From Colwellia maritima (GTDB taxonomy: Bacteria; Pseudomonadota; Gammaproteobacteria; Enterobacterales; Alteromonadaceae), in the NCBI RefSeq assembly GCF_022669015.1, contig NZ_JAKKSL010000001.1:186001-250000 (forward strand): a stretch of 64,000 nt of DNA. Reading direction: 5' to 3'. Below are positions 10,417-19,419 of the stretch, in pieces (the stretch's first letter is position 1; the number at the start of each line of letters is the position of its first letter). The position numbers were made by a program, and so were the translations under genes. The notes under the pieces are model-generated. The model was not told the DNA's origin. It did not search any database and was given only the letters and a program-made list of their open reading frames with translations.

Positions 10417-11819
10417 TTAACGTCCCTTACCAAATAATACTATTTCTACTGTTCTTATTAAAATAAGTAAATCCAACATAAAGCTACGATGCTTAATATA
10501 ATAAAGATCATATTTTAATTTTTCTAATGAATCTGCCTCAGTAGCACCATAGGGATATTTTAATTGTGCCCAACCCGTTAATCCGGGTTTAACATTATGG
10601 CGCTCGTTATAATAAGGAATATTCTTAATAAGGCTTTGGACAAACTCTGGTCGTTCTGGTCTTGGGCCAACAAAGCCCATATCACCACGCATTACATTAT
10701 AAATTTGAGGCAGTTCGTCTATACGATATTTGCGTAAAATATTTCCTATCTTGGTAATACGAGGGTCATCTTCCGAAGCCATTTGAGCACCAAACTTCTC
10801 CGCATCTAAACGCATACTTCTAAATTTAATAATATTAAACGGTTTCCCATCCAAGCCCACTCGTTCTTGAAAATAAAAAATGGGGGCGTTAAACCCTTCA
10901 TCTAATTTAATTAAAATCGCCGTTAACAACATGATTGGCCAGGTAAAAGCAAAAAGGACAAAAGCCATTGTCGCGTTAAAAATCCAGTCTAATGTATTAC
11001 GAAGATGGTTCAATGAAGCAAAACCATTTGAATAAATAACTTGACTAGGGTAAATAAGGTTAACGGCTATTTGTCCAGTTTCTCGTTCAATAAAATCTAA
11101 AATCTCAGTGATTTCAATACCGCGAATTTTACAGGCAAATAACTCATTAATTGGTATGTTATTTCGTCGTTCATCACTCGCCACCACAATTTCGTCAATG
11201 TGATGCTTAAGCGAATAATTGACTAATGAGCCCTCAAGATCAATTCTGGTTTCTTGTTTAATCCCTTCTTCAGCATCTCCATCCATGACGATATAACCAT
11301 GTACTGAAAAATTTTGTCTGTCGACATCTCTGCGCATTCTTCTTTCTATTATTGATGCTCGTTCTCCTGCACCCAATACTAAAATAACGCGTTTATTAAA
11401 GCCGAAAAAATCTATTTGGCAAGTTAGATAGCGAAATATACTAACAACAATAAAGCGGCAAGTGAAGCTATTGCCAACATTTCAATTGGCAATGCATATT
11501 GACCATAGAATGGATTTATAATAGTGAGAATAAAAAAGGCTACGGCAACACACATTAACACTCGGCGTATCACACCCCGAAAATTAACACGTAATTTAGA
11601 GTTATATAAACCTAACGCTAATGAGGTTAATTGATTTAGTAATGCAAAAACTAAAGCATAAATAAGTATGTAATTATCAGGAATATCTGGTACTTCAATG
11701 AAACCGATAAAGCTATTGCTATAAATAGCTAATGGTAAAGCACCTAAAAATAAAAGAAATTCTATTATTATTAAAGTTTTACTGGCAACTGATAAATCGC
11801 GAAATTTGGGGCTAGACAT
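10417..11819 (-). CDS. EPS priming sugar transferase, PEP-CTERM/XrtA-associated type (one frameshift)
   Basis: About 467 residues with one break near 11,430; the second frame continues R-Y-L-T-C-Q-I-D-F-F-G-F-N-K-R into the remainder. The N-terminal part has four hydrophobic helices, followed by a CoA-binding/Rossmann-like region (RVILVLGAGERA) and a fifth helix. The C-terminal bacterial sugar transferase domain carries IIKFRSMRLDAE, DPRITKIGNILRKYRIDELPQ, GPRPERPEF and KPGLTGWAQ. It transfers a sugar phosphate to undecaprenyl phosphate, the first step of EPS repeat-unit synthesis at the inner membrane. It diverges from the export gene at 12139 across about 320 bases. Family assignment is confident; the sugar is unknown. 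Confidence 0.87.
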
Positions 11820-11896
11820 AAGAGACTAGATTCCTTGATGAATGATATCTTTATTGAAATAAGTGCCACTCTACAGCAATAACCAAAGAGTGCAGA

Positions 11897-11926
11897 TTGA
11901 CTTTATTCTGATATAAATTTTTTATA
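11897..11926 (+). promoter_or_regulatory. Possible sigma-70 promoter for the EPS export operon
   Basis: The 319-base region 11820-12138 separates the divergent priming transferase and export gene and has no convincing gene. It contains TTGACT (11897-11902), 18 bases, then TTTATA (11921-11926), about 210 bases upstream of the export gene. AT-rich DNA makes chance matches common, so this is a weak call. Confidence 0.3.
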
Positions 11927-12138
11927 ACATAAGGATGAGGTGTACTCTCCCCTTCCAATTCACTTGCCAAAACAGCCTTATAAAATATTATACTACAGTA
12001 TTGGACGAGTGATTCTAGCAAAAATACAACTAAAGTTAACGCTTTATTTACCTAGGTTAAAATGTAGCATAACAGAAAAAAATACCATACAATCAACAGC
12101 TGAATTAAAAATAATTTTTAATGTAAAAGGTATGAACC

Positions 12139-12777
12139 ATGGATAAAAATTTTACCAAATCACTCAAAGTAGTTTTGACTTTATTTTTAGTACAAATCAT
12201 TTCTGCCTGCTCTAGTACTCATAGTTTACCATCGGCAACCGTACATCCGTCGAATACCGCAGATATTAACTCGTATAAATATCTTATTGGCGCGGGAGAT
12301 GTGCTTAATATATTTGTTTGGCGTAACCCTGAAGTCTCAGGATCTTTTGTTGTTCGCCCTGATGGTATGATCACTACTTCTCTTGTAGAAGATATTAATG
12401 TAGCCGGTAAAACACCCACTGAACTTGCGCGCTCAATTGAAGAAATTTTAGGTACTTATTTACGAGACCCTATTGTGACAGTTACGGTTAGTAGCTTTGT
12501 TGGCCCATTCAGCGAACAAATTCGCGTTATTGGTGAAGCAACAGAGCCACAAGCCATTAATTATACCCAACACATGACATTACTCGATGTGATGATTAAG
12601 GTAGGTGGTTTAACCGAATTTGCCGACGGTAATGACGCTGTATTAGTGAGAATAGAGAATGGCCAACAAAAACAATATGAAATTAAAATTGATGGATTAT
12701 TAAAAGATGGCGATATCAGTGCCAACATTGATATGTTACCAGGCGATATCATTATCATTCCTGAAGCGTGGTTTTAA
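12139..12777 (+). CDS. Polysaccharide export lipoprotein (Wza-like, PEP-CTERM/XrtA-associated)
   Basis: 212 residues. The signal sequence ends in a lipobox (IISACSS), so this should be an outer-membrane or periplasmic lipoprotein. The Poly_export domain starts at YLIGAGDVLNIFVWRNPEVSG and continues VRPDGMITTSLVEDINVAGKTPTEL. A SLBB domain follows (IRVIGEATEPQAINYTQHMTLLDVMIKVGGLTEFA). It is shorter than Wza of E. coli, as is usual for the short exporters of exosortase-type EPS loci, where the outer-membrane barrel is a separate protein. It is the first gene of the plus-strand run leading to chain-length, kinase, barrel and ATPase genes. Confidence 0.88.
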   Translation: MDKNFTKSLKVVLTLFLVQIISACSSTHSLPSATVHPSNTADINSYKYLIGAGDVLNIFVWRNPEVSGSFVVRPDGMITTSLVEDINVAGKTPTELARSIEEILGTYLRDPIVTVTVSSFVGPFSEQIRVIGEATEPQAINYTQHMTLLDVMIKVGGLTEFADGNDAVLVRIENGQQKQYEIKIDGLLKDGDISANIDMLPGDIIIIPEAWF

Positions 12778-12826
12778 AGTTCAAAACAGTAACAAGTTGC
12801 GAGTATGATAAGTAATAGTAACAAAA

Positions 12827-12910
12827 GTGAATATTCATTTTTTGTTTGTACTTCTAGCCGTATCTTGTTTCTTACTGGCCGTTTCTACTCGATACATAGG
12901 GCATAAATAA
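12827..12910 (+). CDS. Possible 27-residue single-helix membrane peptide
   Basis: A GTG-initiated frame of 27 codons in the 174-base gap between the export and chain-length genes. It reads as one uninterrupted hydrophobic helix (IHFLFVLLAVSCFLLAV) with a basic tail (STRYIGHK). No good ribosome binding site is visible, and I know no homologue. It could be a real small membrane protein, a remnant, or chance. Confidence 0.25.
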   Translation: MNIHFLFVLLAVSCFLLAVSTRYIGHK

Positions 12911-12951
12911 CCCTAACAAATGATACAGTTTACTTAAGGTTAAAGTTTAGA

Positions 12952-14541
12952 ATGCAAGAAATATTTGATGATCTCATAGATTATTTAAAAGGTATTTGGA
13001 TTAAGCGTAGATATATTATTATATCTACTTGGTTAATATGCCCTATCGGTTGGGGTATAGTGTCTATGATGCCCGATGTATATGAATCTAAAGCTCGCGT
13101 CTATGCTGACACGCAGTCTATTCTAGCCCCTTTATTAAAAGGGTTAACCGTTCAAACAGATACGGACATGCAAATCAATTTAATGGTTAAAACACTGTTA
13201 AGTCGTCCAAATTTAGAACGTATATCACGTATGACTGATTTAGATATTCAGGCGGAAACACCTCTACAATATGAAAATATTATTAACCGATTGAGAGACG
13301 ATATAAAGATTATTAAAGCTCGTGGACGGGACAATATCTTTACTATTTCGTTTGAGGATACCGACCCTGAAATGGCTAAGAATGTTGTACAGTCTTCATT
13401 AACAGTGTTTATAGAAAACACCCTTGGTGAAAACCGAACAGATGCCGATTCAGCACAAAAATTCTTGAAAAATCAAATTTCTGAATATGAAAACAGGCTA
13501 ACTAGCGCAGAATCTCGCCTAACTGAGTTCAAACAAAAATACAGTAACTTGCTTCCTGATCAGTATGGTGGTTATTACAACAAACTTAATATTGCAAAAG
13601 AGCAATTACAAGTGATTGAACTCAGTTTACTTGAAGCTGAGACACGACTGAAATCAGCTAAAGCACAATTAAGTACTGTCCCTACAGAATCAAGTAACGC
13701 TCAAAATAAAATCCAGAACTCTAGTTCTATAAAAACCGACTACGATGAACGTATTTCTGAATTGGAACTTGTTTTAGATTCGCTACAACTTAGGTATACC
13801 GATCAACACCCAGATGTAATGGAAGCTCAAAGACGTTTAACACATTTAGAAAAACAACGTGCTAAAGAGATTGACGATTATTTATCCGTTACAAGTAGTG
13901 ATAATGGCAATAGCCTTATCACTAGTCAAAACCCTGTTATTCAACAGCTACAAATTCAAGTAAACGAGTATGAAAATCAAGTAGCATCAATAAAAGTCAG
14001 AGCGAATGATTTCCGCACTAAAGTTAAAGATTTAGAAAATAAAATTCATGTGTTACCTGAAATTGAAGCAGAGCTTGTTGCACTAAATCGCGGTTATGAA
14101 ATAACCAAAGAGAAATACGAAGAACTCTTAAGCCGCCAAGAAACAGCGCAATTAGCACAACAAGCTGATGAAACAACAAATAAAATACAGTTTAAAGTGA
14201 TCGACCCTCCTAGAGCCGCTACAGAGCCGACAGGGCCAAAACGTATTCTGTTCTTTATATTAGTAACTGTTGTTGGTTTTGGGGTTGGGGTAGGAATATC
14301 CTTATTGTTAAGTCAATTATCACCTGTTGCCACGTCTACTGCGCAGTTATCTAAAGCCACTGGCGTGCCTGTATTTGGCGTTGTATCCGCTAGTGAGAAT
14401 TTAGGTCTGAAAAAATGGCATAAAAAGAAAACTATTCTATTTGTTATCTCAAATCTAATGCTCTTAATGATACTTCTTATGTTTATGAGTTATTTTTTAT
14501 TTCCTGATGCCATTCAAGCACCATTGAAAAGGATATTTTAA
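12952..14541 (+). CDS. EPS chain-length determinant (Wzz/EpsF-like, PEP-CTERM/XrtA-associated)
   Basis: 529 residues. Wzz domain at the N-terminus with a membrane helix (about 22-42) followed by YESKARVYADTQSILAPLLKGL. A long coiled-coil middle (about 165-400) contains DQHPDVMEAQRRLTHLEKQR. A C-terminal periplasmic-to-membrane return follows with the family's proline-rich DPPRAATEPTGPKR motif before a second helix (about 430-450), and a third helix lies near 500. It controls polymer length in the inner membrane and partners the tyrosine autokinase encoded 3 bases downstream; neither protein is a fusion of the two functions. The length is typical of the XrtA-associated subfamily. Confidence 0.88.
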   Translation: MQEIFDDLIDYLKGIWIKRRYIIISTWLICPIGWGIVSMMPDVYESKARVYADTQSILAPLLKGLTVQTDTDMQINLMVKTLLSRPNLERISRMTDLDIQAETPLQYENIINRLRDDIKIIKARGRDNIFTISFEDTDPEMAKNVVQSSLTVFIENTLGENRTDADSAQKFLKNQISEYENRLTSAESRLTEFKQKYSNLLPDQYGGYYNKLNIAKEQLQVIELSLLEAETRLKSAKAQLSTVPTESSNAQNKIQNSSSIKTDYDERISELELVLDSLQLRYTDQHPDVMEAQRRLTHLEKQRAKEIDDYLSVTSSDNGNSLITSQNPVIQQLQIQVNEYENQVASIKVRANDFRTKVKDLENKIHVLPEIEAELVALNRGYEITKEKYEELLSRQETAQLAQQADETTNKIQFKVIDPPRAATEPTGPKRILFFILVTVVGFGVGVGISLLLSQLSPVATSTAQLSKATGVPVFGVVSASENLGLKKWHKKKTILFVISNLMLLMILLMFMSYFLFPDAIQAPLKRIF

Positions 14542-14544
14542 GCC

Positions 14545-15442
14545 ATGAGTACGATAGAAAAAGCATTGGCTAAGCAGAAACAATCTGCTCAAGACAATAA
14601 AAATAACCTAAAAGATGAAGCCTTAAGCTCACCACCTAGTGATAAGTTAACCGCTTCTTCAGCTGAATCACAAAATCAAAATCAGGGTCACGAAAGCCAG
14701 AAAGAAACCCTAATGTTAAACGGTGATCGCCTAACTGAACGAGGTTTTATCTATAGCGCGGGTAGTGCCCATCATATACAGGAAGAATTTCGTCATATTA
14801 AGCGTAAGTTGTTAAATAATGCTTTTGGCCCTGCTGCTAAAACCCTAAAAAACAGCAACTTAATTATGGTAAGTAGCTCTAATCCTAATGAAGGTAAAAC
14901 CTTTATTTCGATTAACCTCGCCTTAAGTATTGCCCTTGAGCAAGAAAAAACCGTTTTATTAGTTGATGCTGATGTTTTAAGACCAAGTATACATAGAGAA
15001 TTAGAGTTTGAGAGCAAACAGGGCTTACTTGAGTACTTGCTTGACAAAGTCACATCATTATCTGATGTTATCTATAATACCAATGTTGCCAACTTAAAAA
15101 TAATTCCTCTTTGGAAAACCGCATCATTTGACTAATGAATTACTTGCCAGTACTAAAATGGCGACGTTAGCAGAAGAATTAGCACAACGTTATCCCGACC
15201 GTATAGTTATTTTCGATTGCCCTCCAATACTGGGCGTCACGGAAACACCAGTACTTTCTAGCTTGGTTGGACAGGCTGTGGTGGTAGTTGAAGAATCTAC
15301 CACAAAATTAGAAGATGTGAAGAAAGCAGTATCACAACTTAATGAAGATATCGCTGTAGGTTTTGTAATGAATAAAACTGTCAGATCTAAAAAGGATGAA
15401 TATGGTTATTATGGCTATGGCTACGGTAAGAAACATTCATAA
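14545..15442 (+). CDS. Tyrosine autokinase of the EPS system (XrtA-associated; one frameshift)
   Basis: About 299 residues after repairing one break near 15,112 (TTT versus TT), which restores I-I-P-x-G-K-P-H-H-L-T-N-E-L-L-A-S. Motifs: modified Walker A SSSNPNEGKTFISINLA, Walker A' TVLLVDADVLRPS, and Walker B VIFDCPPILG. The last residues form a tyrosine cluster (EYGYYGYGYGKK), the usual autophosphorylation tail of BY-kinases. The first 60 residues are polar and disordered (many Q, S, N). It acts at the cytoplasmic face with the chain-length protein to control EPS polymerisation. Its 3' end overlaps the start of the barrel gene by 47 bases. Confidence 0.86.
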
Positions 15443-17013
15443 TTTTCGCACAGCCAATGTATTAGCATTACTTTCATGGTTTGCTATTTCAACTTCAACC
15501 GTTGCCGGAGAATGGCAGTTTGTGCCTAATTTTGGCATAGAAGAAACCTATACTGACAATGTTGAACTGACTCCAACAGAAACAACAGGGAGTCTTGTTT
15601 CTCAAGCCATTGTTGGTTTAGATGCAAAATATGAATCAAGTTTATCAAGTTTCACTTTTTCAGGTAAAAATAATAACCTTTCCTTCAGTCATGACAGTGA
15701 TATTAATGACAGTTATCTAACACTTAATACACAAGGTCAATTTTACCTTTGGACCAGTGGCCCTGAATTAATTGCTAACGCAAGAGTTGATAATACCAAT
15801 AGAAATTCAGCTAAAAATGGCCTTGCTGATTTAGTTTCTGGCGATACAGTTCAATCAGAATTTTATTCTACAGGCCTACGTTATAATGTTGATAACAGTA
15901 CCTTTACTTTACAGTCATCTCTTATCTATAGCGATCAACAGTACAAAGATGGTATTGGTGAGTACAATGGCGTGTCAGCTATTTTCAATGCCAGAAACAA
16001 TAATAATGCACGCGTTACTTATTGGGAAATTGCAAGTAGCATTTCCACAAAAGATCAAGATTTTGCGGGTGAAACAAGAACAGGTGATCAATACAACGTT
16101 GAAGCTAAAATAGGGTTAATCACCTCATTAAATTTAACTCCATTTATACGTTTCTATGATGAAGATTTTTCGGGTGAATTAGCTAATCAAAGCCAACAAA
16201 CAACGTCCTCATGGGGGCCTGGGGTTCGTTGGTTGGTATCAGATCATTTTATTCTGAATTTTTCATACAACTTTGTAACTGACGATGAAGTAAGTGATGA
16301 TTATGTAGCAACGTCGATTCAATGGGAGCCTTCAGCAAGAACCTCTTTATCTGCGGGTTATAGCAAACGTTTTTTTGGTGACTCATATAATCTTAACTTT
16401 CAACATAAAACTAGACGCTTAACCAACTCAATCTCTTATGATGAAAGCTTGCAAGTTTTTGACCGAAACAATTTCGAATTAATAAATGTCGGGTTATTCT
16501 GGTGCCTTCCAGGAGAGGAACCAGAAAGTAATCTGCAATGCTATGCTCAATCAGAGCAAGCAGGAAGTGGTGATTTACCCTTTGTAAACGTTTCTTATTT
16601 AGAACCTATTGAGAGTAATGAATTTACCTTAGATAAACGCCTATCATGGGTTTCACTTACAATTAGCCCGCACAACGTTCACATTCAACACCTCAGCCTC
16701 TAGACGTGAAGGAATTGAGTCTCAAATTACCGATGATACCTTAGGTATTTCTTTAAGTATTAATCGAAAAATTAGTGGTAAAAGTAAGTTAACGTTGTTG
16801 ACTAAATATAACTATCTTGCTTTTGATAAAAACAACCCAGACGGCATTAGACAAAAAGATTATTATAGAACAATTTCAGCAACATATACTAAAGACTTGG
16901 CTTCATCATTATCAGCTCACTTTACACTTCAACATGTAAATAGAGACTCAAATCTAGAACAATACACTTACGATGAAACCCGCGCAATAATTAACGTAAC
17001 GAAAGAATTTTAA
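15396..17013 (+). CDS. Outer-membrane beta-barrel protein of the PEP-CTERM EPS system (two close frameshifts)
   Basis: About 540 residues with two single-base losses close together, at the GGG of 16648-16650 and at AATTA near 16661-16664. Repair gives W-G-F-T-Y-N-L-A-R-T-T-F-T-F-N-T, a normal barrel strand. A signal peptide is present (hydrophobic LALLSWFAISTSTVAG). The mature part is alternating beta strands ending in a terminal aromatic (TRAIINVTKEF), typical of a barrel. It fits the uncharacterised PEP-CTERM-associated barrel family found between kinase and ATPase genes, the probable outer-membrane outlet for the polymer. The start is uncertain; several ATGs (15396-15417) lie inside the kinase's tyrosine tail. 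Confidence 0.75.
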
Positions 17014-17014
17014 T

Positions 17015-18079
17015 ATGTATGAAAGTTACTATGGTTTTACAGAAAAACCATTTCAATTAAGCCCAGATCCCCGGTTTTTCTTCGCCACAAGTCATCATCA
17101 AAGAGCACTCTCTTATTTGCAGTATGGCTTGAATCAAGGTGAAGGGTTCATTGTAATAACCGGTCCTATTGGCACAGGAAAAACAACCATTGCACGCAAT
17201 TTATTATCTACAATTGGTGACGATAACATTGTAGCAGCTCAATTAGTGACAACTAAATTATCACCTGACGAATTACTCGAGTTAGTCGCGGCTGAGTTTA
17301 AAATACCTTTAAAAGGCAACAGTAAAGCGGAAGTGTTACGTAGCATTGAGACCTTTTTAATTCAATTGCACAAGCAAGGAAAGCGCGCCTTACTAATTGT
17401 TGATGAAGCACAAAACTTACCATCAGAAACAGTTGAAGAGCTCAGAATGCTATCAAATTTTCAGCTTGACGATAAACCACTTATACAAAGTTTTTTACTG
17501 GGACAAGAAGAACTTAAAGATATTATACAAGCCCCTAATATGGAACAGTTTAGGCAGCGTATAATCGCTTCTGCACACTTACAGCCTTTGAGTGTAGAAG
17601 AGGTCAAAAGCTACATTAACCATCGCTTACAACAAGCAGGCTGTAAAAAAGAAGCTTTGTTTTCTGATGATGCCTTTGAAATTATCCATAAAACTACGCT
17701 AGGCGTGCCTCGAAAAATCAATATTTTTGTTGACCGTTTATTACTTTTTGGTTTTTTAGAAGAATTAACGCATTTTGGTGTTGATGATATAAATACGGTT
17801 GCCAAAGAAATGTCTGTTGAGTTAACTGGCTCACTAAGCTCGAAAGTGCTTGAAAATAATCAGCATAGTAATCAATCTGACGTACAACAAGTTGTAGTAA
17901 ACTCCACAGAGAATGTTCAAAATATTAAAGAAGTTTTAAGAGACGTTGAAGAAATTCTGGAAAGCAGTATTAAACAGAAAATAAAAATGGCACGTTATGT
18001 TGATAAACTGCTTAAACAGAAAAGTCGCCAATATGCGCAAGAACAAGCTCAACAAGATAGTTTATCAGACGAAAATTAA
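17015..18079 (+). CDS. AAA ATPase, PEP-CTERM/XrtA-associated (ExeA-like)
   Basis: 354 residues, starting right after the barrel gene's stop. N-terminal MYESYYGFTEKPFQLSPDPRFF is the hallmark of ExeA-like secretion ATPases. Walker A is GPIGTGKTTIARN (about residue 50), Walker B is ALLIVDEAQNL (about 128), with a sensor region near LLGQEEL and RQRIIASAHL. The C-terminal 80 residues are polar and partly coiled-coil. In exosortase loci this gene always sits with the EPS export genes, but its exact job is not established; powering assembly of the export complex is a common suggestion. It is the last gene of the plus-strand export run and is followed by a terminator. Confidence 0.86.
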   Translation: MYESYYGFTEKPFQLSPDPRFFFATSHHQRALSYLQYGLNQGEGFIVITGPIGTGKTTIARNLLSTIGDDNIVAAQLVTTKLSPDELLELVAAEFKIPLKGNSKAEVLRSIETFLIQLHKQGKRALLIVDEAQNLPSETVEELRMLSNFQLDDKPLIQSFLLGQEELKDIIQAPNMEQFRQRIIASAHLQPLSVEEVKSYINHRLQQAGCKKEALFSDDAFEIIHKTTLGVPRKINIFVDRLLLFGFLEELTHFGVDDINTVAKEMSVELTGSLSSKVLENNQHSNQSDVQQVVVNSTENVQNIKEVLRDVEEILESSIKQKIKMARYVDKLLKQKSRQYAQEQAQQDSLSDEN

Positions 18080-18191
18080 TCGACCAAAATATTCGACCGC
18101 CGGGTAATTCATTTTATTGCCCCTGTTTTATGATGGCTGAACATTATGGACACGCATACTGACATAGCCAAGCCTACCATGAATTTTACGC

Positions 18192-18223
18192 AAAAAAATA
18201 GACTGAAAACAGTCTATTTTTTT
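18192..18223. terminator. Bidirectional rho-independent terminator
   Basis: A perfect 14-bp stem: seven A then TAGACTG, an AAAA loop, and CAGTCTA then seven T. It works on both strands and sits between the convergent ATPase gene and PEP-CTERM gene. Confidence 0.85.
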
Positions 18224-18255
18224 ATTAATAATACCTAATCAAAGCAAGCAGAATA

Positions 18256-19185
18256 TTACGCTTTAAAACCACTAGCTTGCTTCTTTCTTGAGGCAAATAA
18301 ACCGACAACTGCTAGCAGCATTAACAACATTGTGCTTGGCTCAGGTACTGCTGTGTTACCTGGTTTATTTGATTTCAAATTAGCTACCACTTCAATAATA
18401 TCATTGGCACAACTCATAGCCCAACGTAAAGCTATTTGGTCAGCCCCCATTAAAGAAGTACCTGATATATCAAACGTCATAGTTAACAGCTTATTGTTGA
18501 CATCAGTACTCCAACCATCATTGGTTCCATAATAATTTCCATTTGCATCAACTACAGCATCAGCAGAACTTAATACATCAACAACTTGCCAACCTCTACC
18601 ACCACTACTTGATGTTTTTAACTGACTAGAGGTTTTAACAGATTTATGATACGCTCCTCCCACATTTGTCACATCATTAGAGCTACCTATTTTCCTTAGC
18701 GTTCCAGACTGATTAATGTAATCATTTGTTGAATTATTTGTGCTATAGCTATTTAATTCCAGACCTAAATCAAATGCATACTCCCATTGATTCGTTCCAG
18801 AATCGTAAGAGTCTTCATTACAACCACGGTATCCTGTATTGCCAGAACTATCATTACAGGCGTCTGCTACTTTATAATTATCATTGCTTGCATCCATTAA
18901 AAACAAATCACCAAGTTTGAATACACTGTCATAACCAATAAAATTGGAATCTATTTTTACAGTTAATATCCCTTGGTCAGATTTATCTACTGTCATCCAA
19001 TTTGTATTATAGTGGGCATTGTTATCATTTGGCATGTAATCTTCATTACTATAGTTGCCATAACTATTACCGATATATCTATCGAGTAATGCATCATCTG
19101 GAACAACCCTGCTTGCATGACTCATCGTCGAGACCATCATGGCGGCAGTGACACACGTAACGCCTAATTTTGTAATAAATTTCAT
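18256..19185 (-). CDS. PEP-CTERM sorting-domain protein (exosortase substrate)
   Basis: 309 residues from the ATG at 19185, which has GGAAG at a good distance; an ATG 12 bases upstream is in frame. A signal peptide ends near MVSTMSHAS. The mature region is rich in Asn, Ser, Asp and Tyr with a few Cys and no domain I recognise. The C-terminus is a textbook PEP-CTERM signal: VPEPSTM (280-286), a hydrophobic helix, then ASRKK. An exosortase (not in the window) would cut there and the protein would be exported with the EPS. A sigma-54 promoter lies 50 bases upstream and the PrsK/PrsR pair is encoded nearby. Confidence 0.9.
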   Translation of the reverse strand: MKFITKLGVTCVTAAMMVSTMSHASRVVPDDALLDRYIGNSYGNYSNEDYMPNDNNAHYNTNWMTVDKSDQGILTVKIDSNFIGYDSVFKLGDLFLMDASNDNYKVADACNDSSGNTGYRGCNEDSYDSGTNQWEYAFDLGLELNSYSTNNSTNDYINQSGTLRKIGSSNDVTNVGGAYHKSVKTSSQLKTSSSGGRGWQVVDVLSSADAVVDANGNYYGTNDGWSTDVNNKLLTMTFDISGTSLMGADQIALRWAMSCANDIIEVVANLKSNKPGNTAVPEPSTMLLMLLAVVGLFASRKKQASGFKA

Positions 19186-19233
19186 AAATACTTCCATTAA
19201 AAATTAATTTCATGTCTAATTACAGGTATACAA

Positions 19234-19247
19234 GCAAAAAACACGCC
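19234..19247 (-). promoter_or_regulatory. Sigma-54 (-24/-12) promoter of the PEP-CTERM gene
   Basis: On the minus strand TTGGCGTGTTTTTTGCTT has the invariant GG (19247-19246), exactly 10 bases, then GC (19235-19234), close to the consensus TGGCAC-N5-TTGC. Transcription would start about 12 bases downstream, giving a leader of roughly 35-40 bases. PrsR, encoded at 22336-23691, is a sigma-54 activator. Confidence 0.75.
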
Positions 19248-19289
19248 AAAAATACAAGTTGTTGCTTTTTATTGTTTATTATTGTATTT

Positions 19290-19316
19290 TGTAAATGTAA
19301 ATCTCGTCACTGTAAA
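19290..19316. promoter_or_regulatory. TGTAAA repeat cluster, candidate PrsR binding region
   Basis: Three TGTAAA copies (19290-19295, 19296-19301, 19311-19316) with TCGTCACT between them lie 45-70 bases upstream of the sigma-54 element. The same TGTAAA hexamer, as a palindrome, and the same TCGTCACT octamer occur between prsK and prsR. This placement suits an enhancer-binding protein; the assignment to PrsR is inference. Confidence 0.35.
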
Positions 19317-19419
19317 AATTCACGACACTTTTTATTCGATATAAACAAGTATAGTGCTTAACGTTTAATTTTAATAGTGCAATAATCCTTATACGTAACA
19401 TTTAAGTACAGAAGTCACC

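Noticed and set aside
11940-12146. A 68-codon plus-strand frame in the gap before the export gene
   Set aside because: No ribosome site, no recognisable content, overlaps the true export gene start, and the composition looks like intergenic DNA.
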